Below, one piece after another: positions 43,103-54,289 of a stretch of 64,000 bases of DNA. The position numbers and the translations under genes were made by a program. The notes under the pieces were generated by a model. It ran no database searches. It saw only the letters and a list, made by a program, of their open reading frames with translations, and had not been told where the DNA came from. Each line of letters begins with the position of its first letter. Within the stretch, counting starts at the first letter, position 1. The stretch comes from Conus ventricosus (Eukaryota > Mollusca > Gastropoda > Neogastropoda > Conidae). Location of the stretch: positions 5,645,866 to 5,709,865 of the forward strand of contig CM031612.1 in the NCBI GenBank assembly GCA_018398815.1, in the 5' to 3' direction.

Positions 43103-43884
43103 GACAAAGAGGCAAATGAAATTACAGCTGTTATGGTTTTTTCCACTTTGTATTGGGAGCATGAGATTTGGGGACAGGAAAGGGAGAGGGGCTGAGGGGA
43201 GGGGGGAGGAGAATGAAGGGAGATAAGGAATGGGAATATAGCTGCTGTTTTTGTTTGCTACGCAGATCTTTTCTTGGACTTACATGAGTTCAAATGACGT
43301 ACTTTGATTTTATTGGTGCTTAGATCAATCATGCAGAGTGCAGAACATGTTTGAATTATGGTGTGTGTGAGGTCAAGTGTGTGAATTCTTCAGATGGCAT
43401 TTCTGAGGCAGTAGTGTTTCAATGGTGTCTTTCATTCCAGCTGGGACTGTTCTATTCAGGTATTTTAAATTATGCTTGGATATCGTTCGTTGTTCAGTTG
43501 TCTATAATCTGATTAGTTTTGAACGCCAACATAAACTGTGGTTCATATTGTTTGTTGTTATCTATGATCTAATTAGTTTTTGAATGCCAACACGGTTGCA
43601 CCAGTTTGTTTTTTTAAGTTGACACTTTTGGACTTGATATATATGTTACTGCTCTTCAATTAGATCCACACATATGTATACGTTATCACCTGAACACAAA
43701 TTATCGCCTGAACAAAAACGAATGAAGCATGTAATGGTTTACAACTTTTGAACTGTGCACAACAGACAGAAATCCTCCCTCATCTAGAAAGGCATTGCCG
43801 CCAGGTCCACAACTGTTGATGTTTCTTTCTTTCTTTCTTTCTTTTTATTAGTATTTACACCATTGCTATTATAGATATTAGTTA

Positions 43885-44515
43885 TATAAAGGATGGAAGG
43901 ATGTTGTATGTTATGTGGTTGTATAATGGGTGGAAGGATGTTGTATGTTATGTGGTCATATAACGGGTGGAAGGATGTTGTATGATATGTGGTCATATTA
44001 TGGGTGGAAGGATGTTGTATGTTATGTGGTCATATAATGGGTGGAAGGATGTTGTATGTTATGTGGTTGTATAATGGGTGGAAGGATGTTGTATGTTATG
44101 AGGTCATATAATGGGTGGAAGGATGTTGTATGTTATGTGGTCATGTACTTGGTGGAAGGATGTTGTATGTTATGTGGTCATATAATGGGTGGAAGGATGT
44201 TGTATGTTATGAGGTTGTATAATGGGTGGAAGGATGTTGTATGTTATGTGGTCATATAATGGGTGGAAGGATGTTGTATGTTATGTGGTCATATAATGGG
44301 TGGAAGGATGTTGTATGTTATGTGGTCATATAATGGGTGGAAGGATGTTGTATGTTATGTGGTTGTATAATGGGTGGAAGGATGTTGTATGTTATGTGGT
44401 CATATAATGGGTGGAAGGATGTTGTATGTTATGGGGTTGTATAATGGGTGGAAGGATGTTGTATGTTATGTGGTCATATAATGGGTGGAAAGATGTTGTA
44501 TTTATGTGGAATCAC
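43885..44515. repeat. 37-bp minisatellite, about 17 copies
   Basis: Unit ATAATGGGTGGAAGGATGTT then GTATGTTATGTGGTCAT, alternating with a GTGGTTGT variant. It probably lies inside the PIGT 3' UTR. Confidence 0.94.
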
Positions 44516-44638
44516 TGATAAAGTGTAAAATCATTTCATTTTTCATGCTTCTTTTTGACCGTCACATATATCTCACACCCTCCTAGTCCCTTCTCTGTGT
44601 AATGCAGGGTCTATATCATACAACAGTAAAGAGCACAT

Positions 44639-44667
44639 AATAAAGTCGATGCAACAGTATAAATAAA
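44639..44667 (+). promoter_or_regulatory. Candidate PIGT poly(A) signals
   Basis: AATAAA at 44639-44644 and 44662-44667 are the first canonical hexamers after the PIGT stop, about 1.54 kb downstream. No cleavage site can be verified. Confidence 0.35.
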
Positions 44668-45126
44668 AGGGGCGGTTTTGCAGGCTATGATTTATTTGCA
44701 TACATGCACATAGAGCTGTCAAGCATTACAGTTTTGGTGTAGCACGTTGCGATTGCATTGACAATGCTGTGCTGTTACACTTTGACATTCAATGTTGTGC
44801 CAAAAGACCCACCCCACCCCCATCCCCTTTCTCTCCCCAACCCTTTAAAAGAAAATAAAAAATCTCTTCATGAACTTTGTGGCTTCAACAGAATTGAGCG
44901 ACCATCAATCTTTAGCATTTAGACTTATTTCGTTTAAAAAAAAAAAAGGGCCAAGTTCTCTATGGAAAAGCAGAAACGTCAGAAGAAAAATCACTGTAGA
45001 CGATCACGGTTTAGTTTTGCCTCATCGATTTGTTTCATTGTTTTAAATTTTTGTAGGTCAAGCCAAATCCACACAATAACTAGCAAGACTTGTGTCTTTT
45101 CAGTCCCTTGCCATGTTTGTGAGTGC

Positions 45127-45211
45127 AGTGAACAGCGACTGAATGTGCTATGGACTATGACCCATCACAGTGAACAGCGACTGAATGTGCTATGGACTAT
45201 GACCCATCACA
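45127..45211. repeat. 42-bp perfect tandem duplication
   Basis: AGTGAACAGCGACTGAATGT with GCTATGGACTATGACCCATC occurs twice head to tail, just left of the SINE insertion. Confidence 0.95.
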
Positions 45212-45221
45212 GGCTGAGGAT

Positions 45222-45637
45222 CTTCTTCTTCTTCTGTGTACGCAGGCTGATACTTCTGCGGACACCCCCTGTGTAGGGAGTGGAGTTTTGTGTGTATGAC
45301 CGTTTTTTTTTATCCCGCCATTAAGGCAGTCATACTCCAACTTCGGGGAAGGTGCATGCTATGTGTAGCGTGTCATCCATACCGACGGCCAAACTGGCCA
45401 TCTCTTCCGAAAGTTGGTGATGGGATTTTACGTGTGTGCAAGATGTTACGCGTGCGTTCATACACGGAACCTCGGTTTAAAGTCTCATTCGAAGGACTGT
45501 ATGGGAAATGCAGTCAGAACCAATGTTAACTCCGTGGGATAAATCCCCCTGTACCGAAACGGCCCGGCGGAGATTTGAACCCGCAACCCCAAGATTACTA
45601 GTCCGGTGCTCTACCTCTGAGCTATTCCGGCCCCCAG
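45222..45637 (-). mobile_element. tRNA-derived SINE, copy 2, with 11-bp target duplication
   Basis: Reverse-orientation copy of the 40.9-kb SINE. The minus-strand head carries box A (plus-strand 45607-45626) and box B (45570-45589). The tail on the minus strand ends in GAAGAAGAAGAAG. AGGCTGAGGAT flanks both sides (45211-45221 and 45638-45648), a clean target-site duplication. Confidence 0.93.
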
Positions 45638-46212
45638 AGGCTGAGGATGCCACAGAGACAAGTTTCCAAAAAGGTTTTTTTGTTTTTTTTTAAATTGATG
45701 GACAAATTGAAAACTGTGGATGGATGTGCGTTGGGTGCATGAACTGCTGGCCGAGTTTGTTTTGAAAATATTGTTATATTCTGTATTTATGATTTTTCTC
45801 GGTACACTTTCATTTTATTACTTGGGGGAAAAAAACAACAACAAAACCCTTTTCCTCTTTCTCTCTCAGTGTATATATGGGACTTGTTAGCATCCACTGG
45901 TTTTGTCCCCATATCTTATGCAGGGTTGTACATCCTTAGCAGTATCTATAGGACAAATGTCCTGGACCACCCTGAAGTAATAGGACATTTGTCCTCTTCA
46001 TAACAAAATCAATCGGACATTTTGAACGCAAGCCAGATTGAATGTATATTAAGTTTTATGCACACAAAAATTTAATCGTATTACAAAAGCTGACTATATT
46101 CCTAGAGTGGGAAGCCATGTTTGGTAAACATACTATTACTAGTCCACACACACACACAGTCACACACACAGAGGCAGTGTCTTTCCTAAATCACCAGAGC
46201 TTCAGATTGTTT

Positions 46213-46497
46213 TCAGACATCATGGGCCCAATGACCCATGGCCATGCAAAATGATGGGTCAATTTTGAAAAAGATGGGCCATTGACAATCAAAGGTATGT
46301 TCACCTAGTCCTTGAACAGGTACCGCCTGCGTTTTTTCCGCCCACACCTGCACTGCACTCATAAAGGGCATGTCCTGGAAGCTAGGTCCATCAATGCACA
46401 CCCTCATCAGCTGGTCACAATGTGTGTTTGTGAGGGCACTTCTGATTGGAAATAGCGAGCAGTAGGAGCCAGTTGTGTATCTTTCTTTGTGGAGCAA
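46213..46497 (-). pseudogene. hAT transposase C-terminal remnant
   Basis: The frame contains CDQLMRVCIDGPSFQDMPFM and SAVQVWAEK, which resembles the end of the hAT C-terminal dimerisation domain (hydrophobic-IDGP, then F, then a VxxW motif). Its order relative to the N-terminal exon agrees with a minus-strand transposase. Confidence 0.55.
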
Positions 46498-46726
46498 CGC
46501 AAGGGGGCCCCACTTTCTTCAGCATCTGTGATCATCCGGCCATTACTAGAACTGTCAACAAAATCTGGGGCTGAAGATGGGCCAGCTGTTGGTTCAGGAT
46601 CTTGTTGACATGCTGCAGGCGTTTGAGGACTTGGAGTGGTGCAGTGATCTGGGCCTGAACATTGACCAGCTGTTGGTTCTTGTGCACCATCTTTAATAAC
46701 ACCCTATCACAGTCAGTGTCAGTCTG

Positions 46727-46732
<6 letters not shown>

Positions 46733-46801
<69 letters not shown>

Positions 46802-46832
46802 TGTGTGTGTGTGTGTGTCTGTGTGTGTGTGT
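46733..46832. repeat. TG microsatellite inside the hAT element
   Basis: About 100 bp of TG interrupted by GAGAGAGAGA. Confidence 0.95.
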
Positions 46833-47218
46833 ACTGTCCAACACCCCCCTCCCTCTTTTTTCTTCTTCTCCGCTCGGTCTCTCTCTCTCTTCCCTTTTCC
46901 CACCCCATCTTCCTCGCGATGTGTTCATGGCACTTAGCTATTTTTAGCGGTGGCAGTTTGGTGGATGACTGACCCACTAAACGCTGGAGGAGGGGGGTGG
47001 GGTGGGGCGAGGGGAGGGAGGGGGGATACACATGCCGCCTTGCTGAGATAAGATACAAGGGAAAGGAGAGAAAGACAATGGAGTGCGGGAGGGAGGAGTG
47101 GAAAGCCGAAAGGGGAGTGGGGGAAATACACGTGCCGGCTGGCTGAGAGAGACTAAAAGGGAGAGAAAAACAATGATGGCTTCAATTTTCAGCTAAGAGA
47201 TAAAAACTAAACACTTAC

Positions 47219-47303
47219 CACTCGTTTTATCCTTTGAAAACATTGCTGACAAAGTCAGCTGCCGCTGGTTTTCACTTTGTTTGAGCTTTTTCTTCGGTGG
47301 CAT
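47219..47303 (-). pseudogene. hAT transposase first-exon remnant
   Basis: ATG at 47303 begins MPPKKKLKQSENQRQLTLSA followed by MFSKDKTS, a basic nuclear-localisation-like start common in ZNF862/KIAA1586-type hAT transposases. A perfect donor GTAAGT follows at 47218. Confidence 0.55.
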
Positions 47304-48331
47304 CTTGTCTTTAGCAGAACGATGACTCGATTCCACACGTGTTGAAAAGTCAGACGATTTCTGGACCCAGACGATTTCGCCTTTGCAAGGTAAAACTGAT
47401 AGATGTTCGCTGATTGGTTGTTGTGCTTGGCTGTCAGCCAATCACACACAGCGATGGTAGGCAAGGCAGCAAGGTGCCAGTTTGGGTACTATACTCCGTT
47501 GTGTGGCCACATGTGCTTGGACCTGGTGTGGCTTGGTACCGACAGACCGAGGATCGAGACAAGTTGGCGATTTTTATGACGCGCCAGGCTGGCGCATACA
47601 CACTGACTGTTACGCGTCATTCTGATAAAATATGCGCCAATGGCGCGGGCGCGCCAACAATCTGAAGCTCTGAATCACTATTCATTGCTAATGCTAGTAT
47701 TCAAGTACAATATTGATTCATTTGGAGTCGTCTTTTTGGTTGAAGAGCATTCTTTTCCTTTTCTCTCCCCACTTTTCTGTCACCCTGAACACCCATTCTG
47801 ATTCCCCCTTGACATCACTTGGTCCTTCCATTTGCACCCTCGTCGTGGAGCAAGGATTCCTTTCCAGTCTCCGCTTCAGCAACATGTGCCTACATGGCCT
47901 ACAACACGTAACAAGTACAATAGGGCTTATCGCTCTTTAGCCGCTTTACGCTAAAAATAACCCTGACACAAGCTGGCTGCGACAGGGAGGCAGAGTTGCA
48001 AGCCAACGAGCTAAAAATAGACCGCCACGGCTCGCCACTAAGCTTAGTGCCAGTGGCACACGGGACTAGTAATAGGCCTAGTGATTCACTGGGCAGTGGG
48101 CTTACACTAAAGTTACAGACTGGAGTTCTGTACGACGGTCGGACTCAAATAATTATGCGGGCTTGATATAAACGGCCGGTGCCATGTCCGTGAGCATCGG
48201 AAAGCTATCGGACAGTGACCGCGTTTTCGGCAAAGTAATGGGACATTTGTCCTCTTCACTGCCAGTTATATCGGACATTTTGCATGTGCAATCGGTCTAT
48301 GTCCGATGTCCGACGTGGATGTGCAACCCTG

Positions 48332-48570
48332 CTTATGTATACCGTTGATCTGTCAGTGTGTTTATCTATAAATCTATCTTTCTACCTATCTATCTATCAG
48401 TCTATTTATCAATCTATCTGTCTGTCTGTCTCTATCCATCTATCTATCTATCTACCTATCTATCAGTCGATGTCTTTGTTGTTGTTATTGATGTTGTTAT
48501 TGTGGCTTTCTTTTCAATGAATTCCCAGAAAAGTTTTTCCGGGTCCCATGGCACATCATAACAAATGTCA
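48332..48570. repeat. ATCT-type tetranucleotide repeat region
   Basis: Imperfect ATCT, GTCT and ACCT units at about 48362-48474; otherwise unique sequence. Confidence 0.85.
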
Positions 48571-48574
48571 GGAT

Positions 48575-49512
48575 GACCAGCTGCAATGGCCAAGTGGTTA
48601 GTGTCACGCACTTCTGGGTGGGAGGTCATGGGTTCGATTCCCATCACAGTCATGTGGGATTTTTCAGCCCCGAAGGGCTCCAACCCAGAGTTGAGTTTGC
48701 TACGGGCTCAATTTGGAAGACCGGGACCACAGTTGAGTTTCATCCACTCAATGGATGCGTCTCTAAGAGTGTTGCTCAAATTTCCGGACTAACACTGCAG
48801 GTATCTGTCTCTCGGGCCTGGTTGAATCCAGGATATGTTATGAAAGCATAGAGTACAGCCAAGACTACCGCGAAAGAATAACTTGTCCCTAAAAGCTTTT
48901 GCTGTGTGGACGTAAAAGCCAACCATTCCCCCATAGAGAACCGCCTTGTCATGTGGTCTCAGACTGAAATGAAATTTGTAATATCATCTTCATCGTCCTC
49001 ATTCTCATCGATCAGCAGAAGAAAAAAAAAGTCTCAGATTCTGTGGCCCTTCATGCCCTACTGTCATGATGACCTCAGTTTCGATGTCCCCTCCACGTCT
49101 GTGGCCTTGCTTTGATTCCGTCTGGGTCACCGGTGTCAGCAAGTCCAGGGGGACTGTTGTTGGATGGCCGTGGTGGCGCCCTCCAGAAGGAGAGCTCATT
49201 CATGCCAGCTCCACGACTAAGCAATTAATGTCATCAATAGGGGCTTAGTAGGTGGTGTCTGCGTATGTCGGATCAGAACAGGCGCCACTGAAGACCATCG
49301 AAGTGTCTCGGCAACAGTGCAGCGTCTCCTCCGGTGGGTTGCCTCTTGACGACTTGACATTGACTGCTTCCTGTGGATTGCCGGTGCCGGGGCTGCAGCG
49401 GGCCAGGCTAGGCTGGGGCTGTGGCTGTGGACGGGGTGTCGGAATGAGCGGTGAGGGTGCTCTGCCACTGAGGTGGCACAGAAGATGGGACAGCAAAAAA
49501 AAAAAGAGGTTT
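48575..49512 (+). mobile_element. tRNA-headed composite element, copy 1
   Basis: The head has box A-like TGGCCAAGTGG (48587-48597) and a perfect box B GGGTTCGATTCCC (48630-48642). The body is shared with 54290-55430, including TCTGTGGCCCTTCA and GTCTCCTC-GG-GGGTTGCCTC, and it ends near an A-run (49495-49506). The length of about 0.94 kb is long for a SINE; it may be a SINE joined to another repeat. Confidence 0.7.
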
Positions 49513-50189
49513 GGCAGGATGAATGGGACGACCACAATCCCAGTATCAGGATTAATAGGATGGATTACCTCAGTTCAGGGTCAGACTGGGGACCCTTCCA
49601 CCCTTGCATGTGTACAATAATATTTCTTTTACAGTTGTTCCAGACTGCATGATACCGAGTTTCGCAGCCCAGCTTTGCCTTTGCTGCCCAGTATTATAAG
49701 TAAAACCATAAGTCAGTTGGGGAAATCTTAATTTTGATGGCTTAAGACAGGGTGTGACCGAAACATACAGATCAGATTCTAGAGCGAGAGCGATGAATAT
49801 CTGCTGTTGTTGTTCCATTCATGTATTGATTGCATCTTTGTGTTCTGAATGAAAGTAGCACACAAGTTGCGATGCAAGCATCAGTCAGACTAGCAAGCTT
49901 TTCAGTGATGATGGATGGATGAGAGAGAGAGAAAACAAAATCCCTGTATAACTTTAATGTTAACATTTCCTCTAACACCAGTTCATGCCGTTCACCAAGA
50001 CTGATGTTCTAGTCTTCTCTGCAGATCTCATTGAACTTTTGAAGTGATGTATCACACTGCTGTTTCTGTGTAAAGTGTCTTGTCAGCGCCAGAGAGGAGG
50101 AAAATGAACAACTGTCGGAATTAGATCCAAGTGGTGGGTGCCATGAGAGACAAGGCCATGATTTTGCAGATTTTGTGGGAGAAAGAGAA

Positions 50190-50440
50190 CCAAGAGCATT
50201 TTTTTTTTTCAATGTGTGTGTTCACCCTTTTGTGCATGGATAGTGAATGATTTAATCAATGACAACCAAGAGCTACTTTTTTTCCATGTGTGTGTGTTTC
50301 TTCTTATATACATGGATACCTGACAACCGAGAGCATTTTTTTTCATGTATGTGTTTTTCCCCTATATGGGTATGGAAAAGTGAATGGTTGAATACTTTTT
50401 TTGTGTGTGTATTGGCACTTTTTTTTTTCACTTTGTTATT
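50190..50440. repeat. About 70-bp degenerate tandem repeat, about 4 copies
   Basis: Units contain GAGAGCATTTTTTT or similar, CATGTGTGTGTTT, then CATGGATA or TATGGGTATGG. Confidence 0.6.
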
Positions 50441-51889
50441 GTTTGGAATTGGTTATTCTGTGACAGTTGTTTAATAAAAATTTGTTGAACAATTTATTTG
50501 TCATGATCTCTTATGTTCACTTTCAGAGTTCTTACACTTAGTCTTTAATGTTCTTTCTTACTCTCACACACCTGTCTCTCCCTCTTTAACAAACTGTGTT
50601 CTACAACAGTGTCAGTAAATGGTGCCACAAAAAAGACTAATCCTAGGAACTTCATGTGACTTAAGCAAGTAGTTATGCAACAATAAAGTTGACTCATTTT
50701 CATTCTTTTAAATGTTTACATCTTGTCTGTGAAGAATGCTTTGAAAATCTTGGGACATTTTTTTACCAGGAGAGGTAAGTTCCCCATGTTTGTGGCTACA
50801 AGAGGGGAGGTAACCCAGCAAGATCATCCCCCTGAGAGTCGCCATTGTCTATATCTCTCTAATTCAAAGTAAATCGGAATCTATTACTAAAAGAAAGAAA
50901 ACTGATTTGGACAGGCACTTGAAATGCTCCAATTCAGTTAGGGCTGATTGTGTGAGTGTGCATGAGGTTTTTGCATGAGCCAACATAGTTGCTTGTACTT
51001 TTCATAAAAACAAAAACCACTCAACCCCCAAACATGCTTTCCTCAGGCTGTGCCAAGTGAGAGGCGGTGTGTATGGACATCTTCCGTTCAATAGCGAGTG
51101 ATTGTTAATTTACATTTTGCACCAGTGTACTGCTCAAACAATTTATGGAAAAAAATACAAGTTCAGCTGATTCATCTATATTGCAAGGTCTTCTCTCACA
51201 CCTCACTTTTCCTGTGACAGACCACAGAACTGCCTGAAGGGAAATCGGCTTTTTCTCGACTCCTAGTCAAAGACTTCTCACAGAAGCAAAACTGGCAAAA
51301 CCCCCATTTTACTCACATTTTTCAGTAGGATCACGAGTTACTTTAGACAATGAAACAATGCCAGACTCAACATCCATCATTCCACACAAAACAAGAAAAC
51401 ACCGAGGAACTACTTCCAACTTTATTCTCATTGCATGGCATTCAAGTCATGGCTTGCAATTCTGAAAGCACTCATGTGACAGTAACACCAAGTGAACACA
51501 TCTCTAAACTGGGCAGTAGGAGGAGGGGTGGAAAAAAAGATTAGTATGTATGTTAGTGGAATGCATAAAGAAAAAATTGGTGCATTCTTGACTTTATTTC
51601 TCATATTTCTGCTTTTCAACTGAAAAAAAATAGACATACACACACACTCATATACACAACTGGAACAAAATTTATAAAACTATAGTCCGTTATACTAGTA
51701 CTGATGTAGGAGAAGTTATCAGTACAAATAAAAAAAGAGGGGGGGAAAAGGTATAATAAGATAGGAGGGTGGGGAACATTATGCTGTGAAGAAGCAAATT
51801 ACCAAGAGGAGATAAACCAAGTCCTGAGTATTTCAGAGTTCAAATCCATCATTCCCGATGTTATTCTGCTGCCATCCAAAGCATCCGTG

Positions 51890-52103
51890 CTCGTTTTGTG
51901 TTGCTCAGCTTTCAGCCAAATGTGTACATGTATGTATGTGCATGTGCTCTGTTGACACTAAATGTGTGAGTGCGTGTGCATGCGTCCCATGTAACTTGGT
52001 TGCTATACAATAGTGTGTGTGTGTTTGTGTGTGCGTGTGCTTATGCGTGAATGTGTGTGTGTGTGTGCCATGTTACTCTGCTTGCAGCTAAATATATGTG
52101 TGC

Positions 52104-52146
<43 letters not shown>

Positions 52147-52172
52147 GATGCTACTTTACTGTCATCTGAAGA

Positions 52173-52207
<35 letters not shown>

Positions 52208-52600
52208 GCTACTTTACTGTCATCTGAAGAATGTGTGTGTGTGTGTGTGTGTGTACCATGTGATTTTGCTGGTACCCAAAAGGTTGAGTGTATATACCTA
52301 TGTTATGCTACTCTGTTAGAACCAAAAAGTGTGTGTGTGTATGTGTGTGTGTGTGCGCGTGCGCGTCTTTGTTAGCACCTGGTCTCTGTGTATGTGCGCG
52401 TGTGTGCATGACCATGAGCACGCACACAAGCAATGCTACTCTATTGCAAACCCAAGGTGTACATATGTGCCGTGTTACTCTGTTGCTCTTCAAAAGGAGG
52501 TGAGTATGTTCATCATACTCTTCTGCTAGCACACCTGTGTGCGAATGTTCATGAGTCTGTGCCATGTTACATCATGCCACTCAAATGTGGATATGTGTGT
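51890..52600. repeat. Compound TG-nested tandem repeat
   Basis: The block TGCTACTTTACTGTCATCTG then AAGAATG alternates with TG runs at 52146-52250. More diverged units (ATGTTACTCTG) flank it from 52068 to 52560. Each unit carries its own TG tract. Confidence 0.85.
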
Positions 52601-54289
52601 ACACATATATGCATCTGCTCCAAGGAAACGCATATGAAAGACAAATATTCATTCGTATATTTTTGTCTCATATGAAAACATTTAAAAGAAAAAATGCAAA
52701 ATAAAAACAAATACCACAAAATGAATAAAAACCAGTCCACCACACTGTAAACAGATTGCACTCTTTGATTATCTCCAGATCATTTCCTCAGAAAATGAGC
52801 ACACAAAATCCACTATCATGAGAAGGAAATACATATTTTTCAAACTGTATTGGTCGCTTAAAACTGGATCACATTTAAAGACTGATTAACAAACTGCACA
52901 CTTCGGCGCAAAGAGATTCCAGCCATTGGTCACAGATTCTAAAGCCTGAGATCTCTCTTTCACACACATCAAACTGTTGAGTAAAATGAAAAGAAAAATC
53001 AAATTACTTCAGTTGCATAAACAAACTGACAAAACAATGGCATTGAAAGCATACTTGATCCATTAAAAAAAAAGAAAAAAAAAGAGAAAACTAATCACAT
53101 ACTGCTCATAAATGATGAAACACATCAAAACAACAACAAAGGCTAACAAAATGTTAAAAAAAATGCGCATTTACCAAACGGCAACAAAACCATGGGCATA
53201 AGAAGTAATTCTCCATTAAAAGCAAAGGTGTATATACAAATCCCTTACCTGATGTACTTTTGATTGTAAAAAAAAAAGGTTTTCCCTTAAAAACCAAACC
53301 AGAACCTTTTAACTAGTGTTCTGCCTTGTACCACCTGTGCACTATTGCCAGGTATCTGACTGTGTTACCTTACAGCGCCCGTCTGTTTGGTTCCCATGTG
53401 GGTTATTTGTGAAGCTTTCAGCGTTAAGACAACAGTTTACAGGCAACGACTGTTGCAGAAATGGCCGATTTCTCCAAAGTGCTTTGATTCCATGCTACAA
53501 CTTTTACAAATCATGTTTAGCCCATGCAACTATGAATAGGTGTGAGCGGTGAGCGTCCATTGAACACGACTGTGGATGCTTCAGCGCCTTAAGGCACTAC
53601 TGAAGTGATAATGACAGCTCAGAAAGCAGCGTACACTAGGGGTGTGTCTGCACTCCTGAAAACTTCACAGGTGATGTGCGAGACAACCTAGGAGTGGGAC
53701 GTCAGCCTTCATCTTGTTGGCAGATTCTGGATTTACTGAATGAAGGTGACTGAACATGATTAGCTGTAAAGATCAACAACAACAACAACAACAACAACAA
53801 ACACACACACACACACACAGAAAGGGAATCCACTATTATATTTCATCCACACTTTGGTGTCTTTCAGATCTGACAAAATGATGACGACTGTTTTTCAAAG
53901 ATAACCATCTTTCAAAACTTCAATTGAAGTTCACTTTGTCATTCAAAAAAATAATTTGGCTGCAGAAAAGTTACATTAAAAAGAGTAGTGTAAAGTTAAA
54001 ATTGTCCAGAATAATCTAAGATCCTCCAAATACTTTTAGAAAAAAAAGAGGGTCTAGTAAGGGTAAAGTTAGCAAATAATCACTTCACAAAGTTCTCAAA
54101 AATTAACACCACGAAAAATGTTCTTAAATGAAGACAAGATAGAAATTCTGGTTAGGAATACACAAAAATCTGAAAAAAAAAGAACTGTCTCGATTAAGAA
54201 CACACACACAAAATATCCTGATTAAGAACACACACACACACACAAAATTGTGAGGATAATAGATGATCCAACTTTCAGCTGTTGGAGAG

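Larger units (their letters stand above)
43103..44700 (+). other. Presumed PIGT 3' UTR and downstream DNA
   Basis: No ORF. It contains a 37-bp minisatellite (43885-44515). The first AATAAA after the stop is at 44639-44644, and another lies at 44662-44667. Confidence 0.5.
45921..48331 (-). mobile_element. hAT DNA transposon, decayed, with 6-bp target duplication
   Basis: Terminal inverted repeats: CAGGGTTGTACATCC (45921-45935) and GGATGTGCAACCCTG (48317-48331), one mismatch. CTTATG flanks both ends (45915-45920, 48332-48337). GGACATTTGTCC-type motifs recur just inside both ends. On the minus strand are an N-terminal exon (47219-47303) and a C-terminal fragment resembling the hAT dimerisation region (about 46330-46440). 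It is too short and broken to be active. Confidence 0.9.
49513..54289. other. Intergenic DNA, no gene seen
   Basis: Contains a degenerate repeat of about 70 bp (50190-50440), an AATAAA at about 50471, a TG-rich compound repeat (51890-52600) and A-rich sequence. It may in part be a long 3' UTR of a minus-strand gene ending near AATAAA signals at 51593-51598 or 51421-51426 (read on the minus strand). Confidence 0.4.

Noticed and set aside
47414..47665. Plus-strand frame of 83 codons within the hAT element
   Set aside because: Opposite to the transposase strand and without recognisable similarity.
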